A DNA stretch of 64,000 nucleotides from Sipunculus nudus (lineage: Eukaryota; Annelida; Sipuncula; Golfingiida; Sipunculidae), in NCBI GenBank assembly GCA_026874595.1, contig CM049317.1:49002401-49066400 (forward strand). Reading direction: 5' to 3'. This document shows, in pieces, positions 12,074 to 23,368 of this stretch; within the stretch, counting starts at the first letter, position 1; each line of letters opens with the position of its first letter. Made by a program: the position numbers and the translations under genes. The notes below the pieces were generated by a model. That model made no database searches, was not told where the DNA came from, and saw only the letters and a program-made list of their open reading frames with translations.

Positions 12074-13598
12074 GATTAAGTGGCGCCCCATCGCGTGACT
12101 GCGTCCCCAAAAACAAATAATTAACTATAATGCCTGTATTCAATGTTTGACAAGTATATTGAGTATAAGAAAACAAATCGTGTTATTTTATCTGATATAA
12201 ATGCTTTGCTGCAACTTATTGAGGAACATTTATTTAACCAACCCTCTTTGTGTTTCTGCAAATAGAAATTGCACCCACATATATGTATATTTGTTTGTCT
12301 TAATATTATGGTTGTGTTTTAATTATTTTGTTATTTTTTGTAACCATTTGGGTGCGAATACTTAGAAACGTATAAACCAGATTCACTATTATCCACCACA
12401 ATGTTAACCCTTGAGGCTATGCCTGCATGAGTATGTTGTTGCCTAGTATTGTTTAGTAACTTGCTTATCGAGTTTATTCAGAGTATTGTCGTAGTCAGAA
12501 TTTATCACTGCCTAAATTTCCACAGAAGTAGATAAGGGGCGCTGTAAGCTCAGTATGAGGACACCAAAACTTGTTTACATTAAGACAATAAGACAAATAC
12601 AATTAATTTTTGTTTTAGCAAACTCTGCGATGGAAACTAGAATGACTGCGACTGCATTGTCCTTACTCATTTAAAGAAAAAAAACAGAAGTTACTACACG
12701 TCATGGGATGACTTTTGAAGAAAAACAGAATTTCGATTTTCGATTATGATTTCATGGTTAGTACAATATATTTTAATTTTGCTCTGCTCTTAGCAGTGCT
12801 GCCAGTGGAACTTTTTTGTGGTGGATTAAAAATATAATTCTTGCTCAGGTGTTTAAAGCTGGAGTTTGAGAGTGAGATCAATGATTCTGGTGGAACGTTG
12901 AGTAAGAGTATTTGACACTATGTTCCGTTCATCCCCCAAAAAGTTTATTTCAAAACCTTTTGACTCAGCTTACATATGATATGTTAAACCATACAGGTCC
13001 CTCATGAAGTATATCAATAAGCAGACTGTAAAAGTCACAAATGGTTGAAACAAAAACTGAAGGAGTTGGTATTGCCCTTAGAGGCCGTTAAGGTATGAAG
13101 CCACTTGCAGATTCCGGAGCGCTTGGTTCTCCTCAGAACCTTTATTGTAGTTTTTATATGTAGTTTGCAGGGTTTTGTTAAGACCGTTCTACAAGGGTTC
13201 ATCTATAACCAATAGGGTCTTTATTGTGGAAAGATTCACGGCATTGAGACAACCTAACTTTTATTTAATGACATTTATAATATAGTCACAAGTCATTGAA
13301 ATGTTTTGAGAACAAAAAGACACACAAACAGATATAATTCCAATAAAACATTAAACAATTAAACGGTAAACGAAAAAAAAAAGTTTTACATTGCTCTTTT
13401 TGTGTCTTCTGTAATAATATCATTTCAATATACTTTTTTAAGTAGGCGTGCTCCCTGTTAGCTTTTTCCGTCTCCGTCAGTATTTATTTCATATATCAGG
13501 ATGCTCATGAACCTCTATATGACAATAGCCTACCTTTGTAATTTTTAAAAAAAATTGTAAAAGAAAAATGTGAACAGATTTCAGCTTGTCCAATACCA
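12074..13598. other. Non-coding stretch, nothing recognised
   Basis: AT-rich sequence with no open frame of interest, no microsatellite of note and no repeat seen elsewhere in the window. Confidence 0.5.
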
Positions 13599-13607
13599 TG
13601 GTCATAT

Positions 13608-14360
13608 TGTTACGGTCCCTTTTCACACCAAACAGACAACTCAGTCCGAACCATAACATAAATGCTCAGACACGTTCTCTTCAAATGAATACGTAACCAA
13701 AATACTGGTGCAAAAACATTGCTATATTAATATATTACAATATTTACATTCGTACACAAATAAAATAACAGTCAATACATAACGCAATTTATTTAAAAAA
13801 TCTGAGTCTATAAATAACGAACTGCAACGTAATAATTAACTGAATCCGGTATATGAGAAACTGAGGTCCATCCTCAACACATAGTTCGGGCACACACAAA
13901 ACTGAAGTCCTGTATAAATCCATTTGGCACCAGAAAAAAATAAGAGTCTCTCCTCTTCCTACATAACAAAGTTCATATCGTAGTTCATGGCATCCCGTGG
14001 GCTTGGGGACCAAGAGTCCACGGTCACGGTCCCCGGGGAAAACATTAACATGGCGTAGCAAAATCTATAGTCCCGCCTCGTACTGCAGGCGAGTTCGTTT
14101 TATAGGCTTCCAACAGGAAGTTATTGTCCTGCCAAATAATGTCCCTGCCTGTAAAATAATGGACCAAGGAGGTTATACTGTCCAACCAGAATGTACAAAA
14201 CATTGTAGTGGTTACAACGATACCAACACATATAATTACAATGTGTATTAACAATTGTTTCTTCCCGCAGATAAAAGTATGTATCAAAATAGCCGACCCA
14301 TTGTAACTTCATGGTTATATGGGCATGTGTTTTAAGTGTTCGTTATTTCTTAGGATGACT
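13608..14360. mobile_element. Possible insertion bounded by 9-bp direct repeats
   Basis: The nonamer TGGTCATAT occurs at 13599-13607 and again at 14361-14369. The enclosed 753 bp starts TGTTACGG, the same opening as the small LTR-like element at 22634. It does not end in CA and no LTR pair or terminal inverted repeat was found, so the class is unknown and the direct repeat may be chance. Confidence 0.3.
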
Positions 14361-14480
14361 TGGTCATATGCAGGTAAAATGTGACAAGGCATGCAATATG
14401 TAGCCAGAAGCTATATATTTATGTTATATACCCATATTTTGATATATTAATTGGGCCCGCCGAGCGTCCAATTATCATCG

Positions 14481-14831
14481 AAAAAATAAGGTATGACCTC
14501 ATTTTATTTGACCAGCCAATTAAGTTAGTATAATATAAAAAAAATATTAACAAAATGTGATCACATAGGGTGTTATAGTGTGACCATATTCTTTTACAAA
14601 TGAATGGTGTGACCACATTTTATTTGACCAGCCAAATAAGTTTTCATTATATATATTATAATATATAATGTGGTTACATATGGCGTGAACAGATTTTTAC
14701 ACATTAATATTGACAAAATAAGGTGCGACCACACTTATAATATATAATGTGGTTGCATATGGCTTGACCACATTTTTTACCCATTAATATTGATATATTT
14801 GTTTGACCAGTCAATATAGTATGATAATACT
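14481..14831. repeat. Degenerate tandem repeats around TTTGACCAGCCAA
   Basis: The motif TTTGACCAGYCAA occurs near 14507, 14625 and 14800. Inverted short blocks reading GTGTGACCACATTTT and AATGTGGTTACATATGGC recur between them. Units have drifted too far to give one clean period. Confidence 0.65.
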
Positions 14832-14853
14832 ATATATATAGAGAGACAGAGTA

Positions 14854-14908
<55 letters not shown>

Positions 14909-14940
14909 ATATATATATGTATATATATACATATATATTT
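14831..14940. repeat. (TA)n/(TATG)n microsatellite
   Basis: TA run interrupted by GAGAGACAGAG near 14841 and by TATG units toward the right end. Confidence 0.9.
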
Positions 14941-15839
14941 TAAATTATGAAATGTGGAAACATATGTGAACTACTTTTGAGGACTCGAAGCATTTGATTT
15001 GGTCGAAACGGAAGATCAGCATTAGAATCTTTGGTTTAACTGGGGTTCATTTATTATGCTTTATTGACATTATATATTATTAAACCCGGCGGTTTTTCCA
15101 TTATTTCCATACACGCCCCCGTCGTCCGGGTATTGACACAACATCCCAAACCATTTGGGATTCTAAAGGCTAGCAGCAATACATCTATCGCAAAGGTTAT
15201 TGTGAAATAACACTTTTTCGGTCCAGGCCCAGATCATTATATAAAAATAGGATTATTCAGAACATAAATTATAAATTTACAGCTATTCAGATTGAGATAA
15301 GGTTATATGAGTACACAGACCGTGGGTAAATGTGTTTGTAGTCGTGACAGGATCTTCATCGATATCGTGATATATAAAGTCAATGCTGTTAGTGTCATGT
15401 TGGTGATGATTTGTGTGGCAGGTTTCTATTTTAAATGTACAGATCAATATCTCAAAAGTATAGGTTCAACGCCTATTAAAATTATCAGAGATAACACACA
15501 GTAGCACTGTGGGGATGATACAATCTCATTGTCACCAGACAGATAGGATTTTGTAACAAACTACCAACAAACAATCACACACCACAGGTTCCCCTAAAAT
15601 CCTGTTCAAACCTGTCTGTGTACAAGCTTTTACAATACAGCAATTTCATCCCAGTTCAACTAAAGAGCATAGCTGCCCTCTTATTCCAATAAACGGCTCT
15701 GCCCAGGACAAAGAAACCACCCTATGTCACAAAGGCATAGCATCATTTGAATATTAAATATGTTATGGGATAAAGATTACCTCAGAAATTTAATATGTGT
15801 GCATTATGCTAACCGTCCAAATGAATATCATCAAAATCT
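14941..15839. other. Non-coding stretch, nothing recognised
   Basis: No domain-bearing open frame and no repeat shared with the rest of the window was seen. Confidence 0.45.
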
Positions 15840-16330
15840 GTGTTTGCGTCAAGTTACTCACAGCCAAACTACATAACCAAGTCTGCAACATAAAACCTTT
15901 CAGCACCTGGCGGCGGTATAATCATGCACCTTACCTTAACCCCAACCAAAACCTGCCGCAGTATATATTTTTTTAATCTTAGATTACACACAGACAATGA
16001 AGAAATTGACGGTGTTTATATATGGTTATTCAATTTAGAAATCCTCCACATGGAGCATTCATATAATTTTGACAGATATAGACGGACGAATCCGAGGTAT
16101 TCCCGATGGATGATGTTATGTTGAACCTGATTTTATCAGATGGTTCGAAAATGCGGACATTGAGCGTGGCGGCAAAAAGGATGGGTGATGAATTCAAAGG
16201 TTTGGTTATCGGGGGGGGGGGGGGGTGTTGACATAATTGATGTTATTATGATTTCCAGGCTAAGAATATCATGTCATTTCATCTATGGACTGTCAGAAAA
16301 TAATTAAATCAACAATACCTTATGGATACG
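15840..16330 (+). repeat. Dispersed repeat family B, copy 1
   Basis: Shares a diverged stretch with 20750-21075, including AACATAAAACCT, TTAACCCCAACC, AGAAATTGACGGTGTT, a block around TATAATTTTGACA and GATGATGTTATGTTGAACCT. A poly-G tract (16210-16226) interrupts this copy. No open frame or terminal structure was found, so the class is unknown. Confidence 0.7.
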
Positions 16331-16963
16331 ATTTTGCTTATGGATAAAATGGTATGTAGAACCCTTTGTTTAGGTCTTAAGATTCCCGGGGCGTTCTGAC
16401 CAAAATCTAAATATAATATTAAAAGTAGTCTTGAGAACTCTGAACCCGCAGTTTGTTACCTGACATCAAAAAGGCAAATCAGGTTATAAAGCCTCGTTCA
16501 ATAGATAGTGAAACATGTATACAAACATTGTAATCATCGTTAAATGGGTTACACGGTTCAACTGACACCCCCCCCCCCCTCCAAATAAAATTCAGCATTA
16601 CCCTAACATAATCCCATAGCTCCGGTATGTGTCTTGTAAACTTGACAGGTACTGGCATATTCCATTTCATGTTAAACTGGTTCATAATGGGTGCAACCCG
16701 TTCGCTAATCAAGGTTTGTTTAACCACAATATTAAACCTGCATGCGCAACCTGTAAAGCTAGCATTGCTACTGTTTAGCGGTTTGTCAACAGCTCCTGTG
16801 TAGATCAGATAAATTATGTCGAGTACATTTTATAAATCAAATTCCCTTATTTTATTCATAAACTGGTAATAGCCCTCCCTCCCCTTAATTATGAACCAAT
16901 TTGCAGCATGTTTATGACTTGAATACTTTATTCATCAGCCATAATAAATTTAAGATCTAAGTA
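16331..16963. other. Non-coding stretch with a poly-C tract
   Basis: Contains a C homopolymer near 16567-16580. The open frame on the minus strand here has no recognisable domain. Confidence 0.45.
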
Positions 16964-16986
16964 TATAAGTATATATATATATATAA

Positions 16987-17068
<82 letters not shown>
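16964..17068. repeat. (TA)n microsatellite
   Basis: About 100 bp of TA with single-base interruptions. It abuts the inverted copy of repeat family A. Confidence 0.95.
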
Positions 17069-17750
17069 GTATACTTATAATTATTCAGTTGACTTGTTCG
17101 CATATGCCATAGATTATAAATATGTTAAAGAATTTATGTATAATATAGAGATCATTGTGTTGCTGTAGGATTTTGGGATAAAATTGATTGGTATCAAAGA
17201 AGGCTGATGATGTTTAAGGTCGAAAAGAAATAAGTAAAATACAGCTAACAAAGCCATCTCAGCCACGTTACACGCTCTTTTTACGGATATGTTTTGTTTG
17301 TCATGCCATCTTTTTTATTTGCCCATGCTATTTCACAATGGTTATATGCTATAATTAGAGGAAGTACGAATTGAGAGAAAACTGAGGGCATTTATTTGTT
17401 TCGAAGCTGGTTACGTATGCCAGATATAATGTATGTTCTTTGAGCTTTTATTATATGAAAAAGAATGCCAGAACATTACCAGGAATTATCCCGATACATG
17501 GCCATTTCCATACAAGCTCTATATTAAATGAAGTCAAGAATTTTCGAGTGATTTCCTATGTATCCCGGATAATTATTTTAGTATTCCGTTCACAGTATAT
17601 AATACCAGGAAAACAGATAGCTAGAGTTTAACAGTAACGCTGAAAAGATAGGATATTCTATGTTATTTGTTTGAAATAAGACCCTGCAATTGCACGTTGT
17701 TGAGGAAATAAATATAAAGCTCACGGCAGTCCATAGTTTGTTAAAGAAGG
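17069..17750 (-). repeat. Dispersed repeat family A, copy 1 (inverted)
   Basis: Its reverse complement aligns with 19440-20320. Matching blocks include ATCCGTAAAAAG..GCGTGT, GTGGCTGA.ATGGCTTT, CAACACAATGATCTCT, ATTATCTATGGCATAT and, at the far end, GACTGCCGTG.GCTTTAT and AAATAACATAGAAT. An internal part of copy 2 is missing here. Confidence 0.75.
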
Positions 17751-17835
17751 GGTTGTGTTATTTCAGAATATATCATGATCATAGACGATCGGCGATAAGG
17801 TGAAGTTTCAAACACAAATGCCAAATTAATGGAGG

Positions 17836-17837
<2 letters not shown>

Positions 17838-17908
<71 letters not shown>

Positions 17909-17932
17909 CGTATATATATACACATATATGTA
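17838..17932. repeat. (TA)n microsatellite
   Basis: TA run of about 60 bp followed by TA units with C and G interruptions. Confidence 0.95.
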
Positions 17933-18992
17933 CATATTAATTATGTGTGTTATTGTACCGTTTGCCGGTTATCATGTACCTTCGATTTAGTTACCAAGTA
18001 ATACCAGTTCGTAATATAATTATATATCAAGCACATGACAGTTCTTTTAATGGAAATTAATGGAATTAATTTTAATGGAAGCTCAGAAGGAATGACCATA
18101 ATTAGCCACCGGGTATAACACCCCCAGGATGTAGAAATAAAACTTCGCAGGTACTTACGTCCTCAATTTAAACTAGTGTATAGTGTACACAACTCATGAG
18201 CTGAACTTCGTGAGGTCTGGCAGGGGTGGAAAGATTTGGCGGGGGTTCCGTTACGGGGGCTGGTTTATTTAATAAGTTAAATCACAACGTCATCTAGAAC
18301 GTAGCGTATGCTATTTCTCAACGAACGGTGATAGTGACAATTGTTTTACCAAAACGCAGATGGAAAAACAAAAATGAAGTAAAAGGTAATGGAATGATTA
18401 AATATATTTTACAATTAATGGTAGCAAATCGGCAAGTGTGACCTGGACAGGCAACGTGGTGGACAGTTATACAGCCGGCTTGATCCTGGGTCTACCAGGT
18501 AATATATTTAAGAAAACATCAGACAAGGCAAATAGTCTCATTGGAATATTACAATCAAATATTTGGCAAAATTCACAATGATCATAAGGAGATCGAACAT
18601 TCCAGATTGCTCGGCTACGGATTTTTGCCGTGCACATCGAGATGTCTTCACAACGTTCACTACCTCCAGAATATTCACTTTACCTTGTTATAAATTAAAT
18701 TTAGATGAGCATGTGACAGTGAGTTGATCGGAATCATTTCTATTTTTATGATACAGCAAAGGAAATGAGGAAGACTGAGGCTTTTTTAAACGTCAATCTT
18801 GCATCCAAGTTAACCCAGGTCCTATATAGCCATGAATCTTACTTAAGCACATCAACAGCACAGTCAGGAAATATATGTATCTCAATTACGAAGTTTACTT
18901 TTCTTTATTGAGATAAAAAACATTACTAAAAAGTAATTGTAAGTGAACACTTATAATACCACCACTGCTTTCAATACCACAACTACTACTAT
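17933..18992. other. Non-coding stretch, nothing recognised
   Basis: No open frame with a domain was seen. Short TTAATGGAA direct repeats occur near 18047-18080. Confidence 0.45.
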
Positions 18993-18998
18993 TTTATA

Positions 18999-19074
<76 letters not shown>
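18993..19074. repeat. (TA)n microsatellite
   Basis: TA run with one C interruption at about 19016. Confidence 0.95.
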
Positions 19075-19076
<2 letters not shown>

Positions 19077-19259
19077 CCTACGGACAACATTGAGGGGCCC
19101 ATTCGCAGGACAATGTGTATCGTTCATATGGTAAAAATGAAGCAAAAAAGCATACATTGGTCTAGCGGTCCCCCATTGCAGCCTAGAAAGGAAGATGGAT
19201 CTACCTGATGACTAGAATATATAAATATATACATTAATGGTTAAAAAAAGGCACCGTAT

Positions 19260-20474
19260 TTGCAATATTATTTTTTTAACCAATCCAATTTGAACGTTTT
19301 GCAGCCTACATTTTCGAAGGATTTTAAGGCTTAGGTAGAGTGATTGCCACCGCCCCCCCCCCTATTTGTTTTTGAAATCTCAAGTAATGCCCGATAGTCT
19401 ATGTTCGTGTTACAGACAGAAATTGCAGAACCCCATCTTTAACATACTATTGACTGCCGTGTGCTTTATCGTTATTTTCCTTACCCAATGCGATAGCAAG
19501 ATGATGTCCCAAATTAAATAACATAGAATAGTATGCTTTTTACCAGCGTTTTTGTTGGCACTTTATTCATCTGTTTTTCATGATATCATAGACTGTATAC
19601 GTGAAATTATAGGAACATGTCTTAAACATATAGTTCTCACATGTATGATGGATACCCGAAAATTCATCGAACTCAATTTTAGATATTTGTTTGTACAAAG
19701 AAGTATGTAATAAAGCAGTAAAAATATAAATAAATACAAATAAAATAAATTTATTTTCTAGTTTTTTATCTGGGGAAAATCAACACTGTAACAGCACACT
19801 GAAATAATTATCCGGGAAACCTTGGAATTCACTAGAAAATTTGGCTTTATTTAATTTAGACCTTGTCTCAAAATGGCCATCTAACGTGGAAATTCCTAGT
19901 AAATTTCATGTCCAGTGCCATTATTTGCAGAAATTAAAATCTTAACAGACAGAAATTATATCAGGCAGAAAAAAACTAGCTCCGAAACATATAAATGCCC
20001 TCACTTTACTCTCAATATTTACTTCTTCAAATTATAACATACATCAGTTCTAAAATAGCATGTGCTAAAAAATATTAAAAACAGAGGCATGACAAATAAA
20101 ACATTTCCGTAAAAAGTAGCGTGTTAGGTGGCTGACATGGCTTTCTGAGCTGTAAATTATAACTTATTTTTCGATCTTAAATATCATCATCCTTGTTTGA
20201 TGCCAGTCAATGTAATTTCAAGGTTTATCCTACAACAACACAATGATCTCTGCATCATACATATTCTTTTTACATATTTATTATCTATGGCATATACGAA
20301 TAAGTCAGCTGAATTTGTAAGTATATACATACAGATCTTTTATTTTATTATTGGGCAATTAAGTTAACCAGTGAACGCGTCTCCTATATCAATATTCGAA
20401 AAGTGGCTTAAAGAGCATAGAGTGGAGAAAGAATAAAGCTTTTCCACCGACAAAACAACATATATCTCCGACTA

Positions 20475-20476
<2 letters not shown>
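19260..20476 (+). repeat. Dispersed repeat family A, copy 2
   Basis: The longest copy of a repeat also found inverted at 17069-17750 and direct at 23385-24490. It runs from a (TA)n tract nearby on its left into one on its right. It contains no coding potential I can recognise, so it may be a non-autonomous transposon or an old segmental duplication. Confidence 0.75.
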
Positions 20477-20524
<48 letters not shown>

Positions 20525-20570
20525 TTATATACATATATATATACATAAGTCAGAGATAGGTGCGGTTTGG

Positions 20571-20618
<48 letters not shown>

Positions 20619-20642
20619 GTAAGTCTGAGATAGGTGTGGTTT

Positions 20643-20697
<55 letters not shown>
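20445..20697. repeat. Inverted repeat arms separated by (TA)n tracts
   Basis: Left arm near 20452-20475 (ACAAAACAACATATATCTCCGACTAA) is an imperfect inverted match to ATAAGTCAGAGATAGGTGCGGTTTGG at 20545-20570. The right arm recurs as GTAAGTCTGAGATAGGTGTGGTTTGG at 20618-20643. TA runs lie at about 20477-20531, 20571-20617 and 20644-20697. It looks like an inverted-repeat terminus whose centre has expanded into a microsatellite and whose right arm was duplicated. Confidence 0.65.
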
Positions 20698-20699
<2 letters not shown>

Positions 20700-20749
20700 G
20701 GTTATTTCTCCTTAAACCTTTTATTTGTGCGAGGTATGCTTACCTTTCA

Positions 20750-21075
20750 AAAGAATATCAACAAAATCGATTTTTTACGTCATATTACTAACAGAGAAAT
20801 CACATTACCAAAGCTACAACATAAAACCTCTCGGCATCGGCCAGCGAAATAATTAACCCCAACCCTAACATGCCACCTTATATAACGTACAGTGTAAGTA
20901 GAAATTGACGGTGTTGATATATTGTTATCCAATTTAGAAATTCTCCACATAGGGCAGTCATATAATTTTGACATATATAGACGGACAAATCGGATGTATT
21001 CCCGACGGATGATGTTATGTTGAACCTATCATGTCATTATATTTAAGGAATATCAGACAATAATTAAATCAGAGA
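20750..21075 (+). repeat. Dispersed repeat family B, copy 2
   Basis: Diverged match to 15840-16330 in the same orientation. It ends with ATCAGACAATAATTAAATCA against GTCAGAAAATAATTAAATCA in the other copy. Confidence 0.7.
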
Positions 21076-21479
21076 CTTATGTTCTTTCTATCAGTTTGAA
21101 TATGTCTAAGAAATATGTATTGCTAAGGGGTCCTTTTTTGGAGTTACAACGGACAACATTGTTGGCTGCGTGTTCCCTGTGTCCCAACGTCCCTACAAAT
21201 CTATCCCTGACTATCGTGTGTCAGTTGTATGCATGCCGGCGGGAATGATGGACATGTATATGTAGGTGTGCGTATATTTAAGTGTGCAAAAATAAATATA
21301 AATATTTCAGGAGGAAAGTGTAGGGTTGTGGAGATACAGAGCTAATTTGAACATCTGCTGTATAGACTTTACCTATTGATCAAACCGCTACAGACATGTT
21401 ACATTTTACGTGTTCAGTGGTTACACGTAGCTACGTAGGGCATGCGTCCCTGACAGGCAAGCAGTTTGCGTTTCAAGCA

Positions 21480-22459
21480 AATGTTTAATGTAATTCCATG
21501 ACTTCCCGGTCCACAAAAAAAAATGGCCATACAATGTACAGGTCACAGAGAGTAGAAATGTTTATCTTTGTTAATGTACGCTCCCGGGGCAGCGGAAATC
21601 TTACGCTTCTAAAGAAGAAACTGATTTTCACACTGCCAGCTTTGACCGTTTATGATATATTTAGACACCAGATGGCGGTTCGTTGTCCGCTGAACAATAC
21701 GTGCGTATGATGTGACAAGCAGCCAACCAGATGCCAATAAACAAACACGCGACAGGCATCCTGGCTCCGCCCATAGCTGCGCTTCAATCGCCGTTTGAAT
21801 ACAAGTTTACGTTCGAATTTTAATTGCCCCCTCTGCATTCTCGCATCATCGACCGATGCGATTCTGACAGTATGACTGTGTCAGCGTAGCCATGTGTCTG
21901 GTGTCTGCAGAACTGAAACTAGCCAGCGAGGTGTGCACGCAGCCTTTCTTGTCACGTTTCGTTTGAATTACAGCTCACCGACCGGGCATCCTATGTGTCA
22001 AAGGCCCTAAGTAAACCACGTCTGCGGCAATTCTCTTTGAGCCTGTGGCCTGTTTATACGGTTACCGGGGCGATGAGCTGTCACTCAAAACGAAATCAAC
22101 ATGATTGGCTCCGTGTATTCCTCGTTTGGCCGTGTCTTCAAGCACAAGGTCTCATCTGATTGGACAAAAATACAGTGCTCCCTCTGGTGTAGCAATGCAG
22201 GATACGAGGTCATAACAAACAGCGCTTAAGATAAAGGAAGTAGACCTTTAGTTAAAGCGCTGTGTAAAGAGCGTATGTTTACGTTGATTTGGATAAGTTA
22301 TATCAGCTGTATGAAACATAGCCAGGCTTTATATCATCAAGGATCTGTGCTTGGTTTTATCATTCGTATTACAGTACTGCTCATTGTTAGCCCATGTTAA
22401 ACCTGTCATAATGCTAGGTATCTGCCGTGTTAACTGTATGTGACGGCGGCGGCGTCATC
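21480..22459 (+). promoter_or_regulatory. Candidate promoter region of the intact receptor gene
   Basis: This stretch is clearly less AT-rich than its surroundings, is free of microsatellites and ends at the signal-peptide exon. It contains two inverted CCAAT boxes (GATTGG near 22112 and 22159), a GATA core next to an ETS-like GGAAGT (about 22230-22241) and a 43-bp interrupted palindrome (22220-22262). No TATA box is evident. The transcription start is not visible from sequence alone. Confidence 0.35.
22220..22262. promoter_or_regulatory. 43-bp interrupted palindrome upstream of the receptor start
   Basis: Outer arms CAGCGCTT and AAGCGCTG are perfect inverted repeats. Inner arms AAAGG and CCTTT are also perfect. 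Five bases separate inner from outer arm on both sides, and a seven-base loop lies at the centre. The symmetry suits a dimeric DNA-binding protein or a cruciform; no known site was recognised. Confidence 0.5.
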
Positions 22460-22538
22460 ATGTCTTATGTTTTAGTGATTAACTTGTGGATAAGCGTGGT
22501 GATTCCTTCTGGGCTAAACGGAGAGCGGTCACCATCAG
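22460..22538 (+). CDS. Receptor exon 1: signal peptide
   Basis: ATG at 22460 opens 26 codons with a hydrophobic core (V-L-V-I-N-L-W-I-S-V-V-I) and then small and polar residues. Donor ATCAG|GTAAAT leaves phase 1, matching the next lectin exon 3.85 kb away. Readthrough into the intron stops within two codons. Confidence 0.75.
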
Positions 22539-22563
22539 GTAAATGATGTTTTAATATGTCAGT

Positions 22564-22637
<74 letters not shown>

Positions 22638-23048
22638 ACGGGATGACATAAAAAACGGACCGAACTGTCGCTAGAGAAGCTTGCTTTTCTAGCGAAGCGG
22701 GTGGTACGCCGGACATTGTTTCGAATCCCGGATCGGTCCAGTATCTCCCCCTGAAAAAATTGTCTTCGTAACAAAATGGAGATTTGTCCAATGTGACGGT
22801 AAATTTTGTGGTCCAGGAAATAAGCTCACCAACGTGTGACTCCTTGGATAATTAGTCTTGTTCTGATAGCAGAACGCTCTTAAGAGGGTGTGTGTTACGG
22901 GGTGACATAAAAAGCGGATCGAACTGCCTCGCTAGTGAAGCTTGCTTTTCTAGCGAAGCGGTTGGTATGCCAGACTTGTATGCCACCTACATGGGTTCGA
23001 ATCCCGGATCGGCCCTGTATTTTCCCCTGAATATTTGTCCTCGTTACT

Positions 23049-23102
<54 letters not shown>

Positions 23103-23301
23103 TTTAATTGATATATAGCTTAATCACCAGCTGTACATTGCATACGTAATTAGTCCAAGGCACATGCTGATCTGCCGACCTTTGACATCCATATGTCGTA
23201 TAACCTGGCTGCCGACCGCTAACCATTGTGACACAAATTATTGTGTATTCTGTTTATGTTGTTAATCGGTGTAGGATATGGCACAAATAACTCACACACA
23301 C

Positions 23302-23368
<67 letters not shown>

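Larger units (their letters stand above)
22634..23047 (+). mobile_element. Small LTR-like (TRIM-type) element with tRNA-like terminal repeats
   Basis: Two direct repeats, 22634-22773 (140 bp) and 22893-23047 (about 155 bp), flank 119 bp of unrelated sequence. Both open TGTTACGGG; the first closes CGTAACA, a perfect inverted match to TGTTACG, and the second closes CGTTACT. A purine run (AAGAGGG) precedes the right repeat, as a polypurine tract would. No coding capacity. The element sits inside a (TA)n tract, with TATAT on both sides. Size and layout fit a terminal-repeat retrotransposon in miniature; no convincing primer-binding site was seen. Alternatively these are two independent tRNA-derived SINE insertions. 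Confidence 0.55.

Noticed and set aside
22937-23012. A tRNA gene
   Set aside because: A and B boxes are present but no acceptor stem or anticodon arm can be drawn, and the unit is part of a repeated element.
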